The notes below the pieces were generated by a model. It did not search any database. It was not told the origin of the DNA and saw only the letters and a program-made list of their open reading frames with translations. This document shows, in pieces, positions 61,096 to 64,000 of a DNA stretch of 64,000 nt; positions within the stretch are counted from its first letter, which is position 1; each line of letters begins with the position of its first letter. The position numbers were made by a program, and so were the translations under genes. Source of the DNA: Pyrobaculum sp. 3827-6 (lineage in GTDB: Archaea > Thermoproteota > Thermoprotei > Thermoproteales > Thermoproteaceae). The stretch spans positions 1-64,000 of the forward strand of contig NZ_JAOTQN010000005.1 in the NCBI RefSeq assembly GCF_025641885.1, read 5' to 3'.

Positions 61096-61673
61096 GGTGT
61101 GTAGGCGTCGTACTGGCGGCCGGCGGATCCACGCGCTTCGGCGGCGACAAGCTTCTGGCTAACTTCAGAGGGCGGCCGCTGGTCTGGTGGTCTGCCGAGG
61201 CATTGCGGGGGGCGGGTCTTGAGGTGTATATAGTGGTCAATAGGCGGGAGGTGGCGGAGGCCGCGGGCCCCCTCGCCGGCGTTATCTACAACCCGTGGTG
61301 GAGAGGCGGGCTGTCCACAAGCGTAAAGGCGGCCGTAGCCGCGTTGTACGACAAGCCTTGTGTTGTGTGGATGCTCGGCGACATGCCGTGTGTCTCCCCT
61401 TCCACAGTGCGTAGAGTTGCGGAAGCCTGCGGATCTGGCCTGGCCGTGCCTGTGTACAGGGGGGCTAGGGGGAACCCAGTGGCCTCTGCTAGAGACGTCT
61501 ACGGGCTGGCGCTGGGGCTCGCGGGGGACGTTGGGCTGAGGGCTCTCCTCGGCGCCGTGCCCGTGGCCTACGTCGAGGTGGAGGATCCAGGCGTGGTTAT
61601 AGACGTCGACACGCCGGAGGATTTGGAAAAACTCGCCTCTAAGACCTGCCCAGGGCCCTCGCCAGCTCCCTAG
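61092..61673 (+). CDS. mocA: Molybdenum cofactor cytidylyltransferase-like (MocA/MobA family)
   Basis: 193 residues with the NTP-transferase motif VVLAAGGSTRFGGDKLL, GDMPCVSP and DVDTPEDL. Such proteins convert Mo-molybdopterin to the cytosine dinucleotide form needed by hydroxylases of the preceding type, which explains its place at the end of that operon (GTG at 61092 overlapping the large-subunit stop). Its 3' end overlaps the convergent DAHP synthase by 35 bases. Confidence 0.85.
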   Translation: MRCVGVVLAAGGSTRFGGDKLLANFRGRPLVWWSAEALRGAGLEVYIVVNRREVAEAAGPLAGVIYNPWWRGGLSTSVKAAVAALYDKPCVVWMLGDMPCVSPSTVRRVAEACGSGLAVPVYRGARGNPVASARDVYGLALGLAGDVGLRALLGAVPVAYVEVEDPGVVIDVDTPEDLEKLASKTCPGPSPAP

Positions 61674-62625
61674 CCTTGGCCACCAGCTCTCTAAACTGGT
61701 CAAAGGTGAGTTGCTGCTTGGCGTCGCTCCACGCCTTGTCGGGGTCTGGATGCACCTCAACTATTAGGCCGTCTGCCCCCGCGGCGAGTATGGCGAGGGC
61801 TAGCGGTATTACGTAGCGCCTGTCGCCGGCTGGGTGGCTGGGGTCGCCGATGACTGGCAGATGCGTCTGTTGCTTGGCGTAGGCGATGGCCCCCACGTCT
61901 AGAGTAAATCTAAGAGTTTTGTCAAACGTCCTTATGCCCCTCTCCACAAGCACCACGTCGCCGTTGCCGTGTAGCGCTACGTACTCCGCCGCCAGCAACC
62001 ACTCATCTATCGTATTTCCAAACCCCCTCTTGAGCAGTACGGGCTTACCCGCCCGCCCCAGTTTTTTAAGAAGGGTGAAGTTCTGCATGTTCCGCGCCCC
62101 CACCTGGATGGCGTCTGCGTACTTAGCCACCAGGGGGAGGTCCTCAGGGTCCATCAGCTCGGTGGTGATGGGGAGGCCCGTGGCGTCTCTCGCCTTGGCT
62201 AAGAGGACGAGGCCTCTCTCTCCGAGCCCCTGGAAGGTATACGGGCTTGTCCTGGGCTTGAAGGCGCCGCCTCTCAACGCGTCGCCGCCGGCCTCCTTCA
62301 CCACCTTAGCCGTCGACAAGATCTGCTCCTCTGTCTCCACAGAGCAGGGCCCCGCTATTATGAAGATCTTCCCCTCTCTAATTTCCCTATCCCCAATCTT
62401 AACCGGCGTGGGGTCGCGCTTCCACTGTCTAGAGACCAGCTGGTAGTCGGTTTTCAGATCCACCACGGCCTTGACGGGCGTCTTCAGCCCCTCGACTTTG
62501 GAGCCGGGCGGCGTGGCCACTATGTAGTTGCCCCAGAGCTCTACATACCACGCCGGGACTCCCCTGGACTCTATCTCCTCCCTCAACGCACGTCCCCTCT
62601 CACGCGTGTCGGCGATATAGAGCAT
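61639..62625 (-). CDS. aroF: 3-deoxy-7-phosphoheptulonate (DAHP) synthase
   Basis: 328 residues: a ~60-residue N-terminal ferredoxin-like regulatory domain (ADTRERGRALREEIESRG), then the type I-beta barrel with FIIAGPCSVETEEQIL, RGGAFKPRTSPYTFQGLGE, VLLKRGFGNTIDEWLLAAEY and VIGDPSHPAGDRRYV, the catalytic and metal residues (Lys, His, Asp). It condenses PEP and erythrose-4-phosphate, the first shikimate-pathway step. ATG at 62625 with a TATA element (GCTATAAAG) upstream. Confidence 0.93.
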   Translation of the reverse strand: MLYIADTRERGRALREEIESRGVPAWYVELWGNYIVATPPGSKVEGLKTPVKAVVDLKTDYQLVSRQWKRDPTPVKIGDREIREGKIFIIAGPCSVETEEQILSTAKVVKEAGGDALRGGAFKPRTSPYTFQGLGERGLVLLAKARDATGLPITTELMDPEDLPLVAKYADAIQVGARNMQNFTLLKKLGRAGKPVLLKRGFGNTIDEWLLAAEYVALHGNGDVVLVERGIRTFDKTLRFTLDVGAIAYAKQQTHLPVIGDPSHPAGDRRYVIPLALAILAAGADGLIVEVHPDPDKAWSDAKQQLTFDQFRELVAKARELARALGRS

Positions 62626-62651
62626 ATGTAGAGAAACCTCGGTCTTTATAG

Positions 62652-63599
62652 CTATTTCAGCTTTGTGAGTAGCTCCACGAGGGCCGTGGACACCGCCTCT
62701 TTTAGGGCCTGGGGCGTCGCGGTCCCATCTCTGTAGTCTTTCTCTAGCGCCTCGGCTGATTCGTACCTCCTCCCGCCGACCTCCAGAGGCCCTCCGTATG
62801 GAATCAAGAGGTGGGCCGCTATTTCAAACACCGGGTTGAATCTAGTCTCTTTTGGGGGGCAGTAGGCGGCCCACACCTTTCGCCTTACCTCCTCCTCTGA
62901 GTCGGTTATGAATATGGCGCTCTGGGGCTTCGACTTGGACATTTTATACATGGCGTAGACCTCGTCTATCTCTCTGTGGCTACCCTCCATCCTGCCGGTG
63001 CCGGACAGCGACGTGATTATCGGAGTGTGGAGCGCCACGGGCTTCTTGAAGCCCAGCTTCTCCGCCACGTCGCGGGCCAGCATGTGGGCCCTCCGCTGGT
63101 CCATGCCCCCCACCGCCACGTCCACCCCAAGGTAGAATATGTCGGCCACCTGCATAATGGGGTATAGCAACTTGGAGAAGTCTAGCTCCACCTCCTCAGC
63201 CCGCCTCCCCATGACAGGCGTGGCCCTCCTCACCCTGGCCAGAGAGGTCTCCTTTGCGATCTTCACCACCAGCTCCCAGTACCTGGGGTCTTTCGCCACC
63301 TCGTCGCCGTAGACGTATCTAAACCTGCCGATTTTGTCCAGCACGGCCCTGATCTTCTCGCCCTGGGCCCTGAGCTCCTCCACAGACCCCTTGTCGTTTA
63401 TCCACGCGTGCCACGTGGCCACCAGCACCACCACGTCGAAGCCAGCCTCCTTGAGCTCCGCCAGCTTGTAGGCCCAGATAAGCCACCCGATGTGTATAGG
63501 CCACAGCGGCTCGAAGCCTAGATACGCCAAGCCGCCCCTCAGCGCCTTAAACTCCTCGACGGTCACCACCTCCTCTATATTTCTCAGAAGCTTCTCCAT
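62652..63599 (-). CDS. tyrS: Tyrosyl-tRNA synthetase
   Basis: 315 residues, the short archaeal class I form without the bacterial C-terminal S4 domain. The HIGH-like motif is PIHIGW and the KMSKS motif MSKSKPQ; DIFYLGVDVAVGGMDQRRAHMLARD is the conserved tyrosine/adenylate site. ATG at 63599; TATA-like TTAATAAATAGG upstream. Divergent from the transketolase gene. Confidence 0.92.
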   Translation of the reverse strand: MEKLLRNIEEVVTVEEFKALRGGLAYLGFEPLWPIHIGWLIWAYKLAELKEAGFDVVVLVATWHAWINDKGSVEELRAQGEKIRAVLDKIGRFRYVYGDEVAKDPRYWELVVKIAKETSLARVRRATPVMGRRAEEVELDFSKLLYPIMQVADIFYLGVDVAVGGMDQRRAHMLARDVAEKLGFKKPVALHTPIITSLSGTGRMEGSHREIDEVYAMYKMSKSKPQSAIFITDSEEEVRRKVWAAYCPPKETRFNPVFEIAAHLLIPYGGPLEVGGRRYESAEALEKDYRDGTATPQALKEAVSTALVELLTKLK

Positions 63600-63699
63600 A
63601 GAGGAGCCACCTCACCTATTTATTAAGATGTTGCCTAGGTCAAAGGTTAAATATGGCTGTTTTCGTCAGTTACATGTCCCAGGGGTATCTGCTGTCGGG

Positions 63700-64000
63700 G
63701 TGGAGAGGAGGGCCTCGGAGCTTGAGCCTCTGATCTGCAAGGCTAGGAGGTATGTCGTGTTGATGGCCGGCTACGACCCCGGCATACACCTCGGCTCCTC
63801 CCTCTCGGTTATGGAGATAGTGGCGGCGCTGTACGGCACCGGCCGGGTGAAGTTCAACGTGGCCAACGGGGTTCACAACCGTAACTACTTCGTGCTGTCG
63901 AAGGGGCACGCCATACACGCGGTCTACGCCCTGGCCGCCGCCATGGGCTACCTCACCCTCGACGAGCTTAGGGAGACTGGTAGCCTTGGGAGCCGCCTCC
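63700..64000 (+). CDS. Transketolase N-terminal subunit, cut by window end
   Basis: The first 100 codons of a split archaeal transketolase: ARRYVVLMAGYDPGIHLGSSLSVMEIVAALYG and NYFVLSKGHAIHAVYALAA carry the thiamine-diphosphate-domain histidines (HLGSSLS and KGHA). In archaea without the oxidative pentose pathway it makes erythrose-4-phosphate and pentoses, feeding DAHP synthase encoded nearby. GTG at 63700 is the first start in frame; TATA-like GTTAAATATG (63643-63652) would give a leader of about 28 bases, unusual in this window. The 3' end is outside. Confidence 0.85.
   Translation, partial: MERRASELEPLICKARRYVVLMAGYDPGIHLGSSLSVMEIVAALYGTGRVKFNVANGVHNRNYFVLSKGHAIHAVYALAAAMGYLTLDELRETGSLGSRL

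Noticed and set aside
63670-63918. Minus-strand ORF opposite the transketolase start
   Set aside because: The plus-strand translation has clear thiamine-diphosphate enzyme motifs; the minus frame has none.
1-64000. CRISPR arrays, intact insertion sequences, rRNA genes
   Set aside because: No regularly spaced direct repeats, transposase motifs or rRNA sequences were seen anywhere in the window.

Overview
The window is from a hyperthermophilic crenarchaeon of the Thermoproteales, most likely a Pyrobaculum species. The evidence is a giant PaRep2b-type protein (a family named for Pyrobaculum), TATA boxes about 25 bases upstream of start codons at most operon heads (leaderless mRNAs, many GTG or TTG starts), box C/D sRNAs with 12-nt guides, and archaeal proteins such as Csl4, RpoL, Nep1, ribosomal L3/L4/L23, archaeal shikimate kinase and archaeal riboflavin synthase. 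No CRISPR array, rRNA operon or intact insertion sequence was seen.

Layout. 1-8.4 kb: a 2.6-kilo-residue PaRep2b gene open at the left edge, tRNA-Arg(UCG) and a decayed MFS transporter. 8.4-12.4 kb: hyuA-hyuB, then the SRP (7S) RNA. 12.4-20.3 kb: housekeeping genes (Xaa-Pro peptidase, JAMM protease, NikR-like regulator, riboflavin synthase, PhoU-like regulator, a box C/D sRNA, HAD phosphatase, MGMT, MoaD-like protein, dCTP deaminase, PPP phosphatase). 20.3-26.3 kb: TatD-like hydrolase, molybdopterin oxidoreductase, polar amino-acid ABC transporter, glutamate dehydrogenase. 26.4-35.2 kb: branched-chain/lysine/arginine synthesis (leuB- and leuA-like, leuD, leuC, a homocitrate-synthase-like gene with a RAM domain, argF), with a metzincin and a PP-loop/ferredoxin protein between. 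35.2-42 kb: secreted subtilase, the rpoL-nep1 and csl4 information-processing cluster, a second box C/D sRNA, rpl3-rpl4-rpl23. 42-48.3 kb: alpha-glucosidase and aromatic amino-acid genes, including a 3-dehydroquinase/chorismate mutase fusion. 48.3-56.1 kb: an accessory surface-structure cluster. 56.1-64 kb: a DUF3782-type protein, prephenate dehydrogenase, a xanthine-dehydrogenase-family molybdoenzyme operon with its cofactor cytidylyltransferase, DAHP synthase, TyrRS and the start of a split transketolase.

The most interesting region is 48.3-56.1 kb. Two divergent, homologous, N-anchored, sequon-rich secreted proteins resemble subunits of donor-strand-exchange filaments (the TasA / archaeal bundling pilus type; this is inferred from architecture, not alignment). 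They lie beside two larger secreted proteins, a third short relative, two small polytopic membrane proteins and a membrane-spanning winged-helix regulator. All three promoters of the cluster carry the same element, CAACGTT(G/A)AATAT, merging into the TATA box, which suggests one regulon. An MNT-HEPN pair whose HEPN gene is broken by a one-base frameshift sits inside it.

Genes are packed tightly, often with 4-base ATGA overlaps, so most functional statements rest on conserved motifs plus operon context. Two GC-rich structured spacers (about 47.2-47.35 kb and 14.95-15.0 kb) may hold uncharacterised RNAs.
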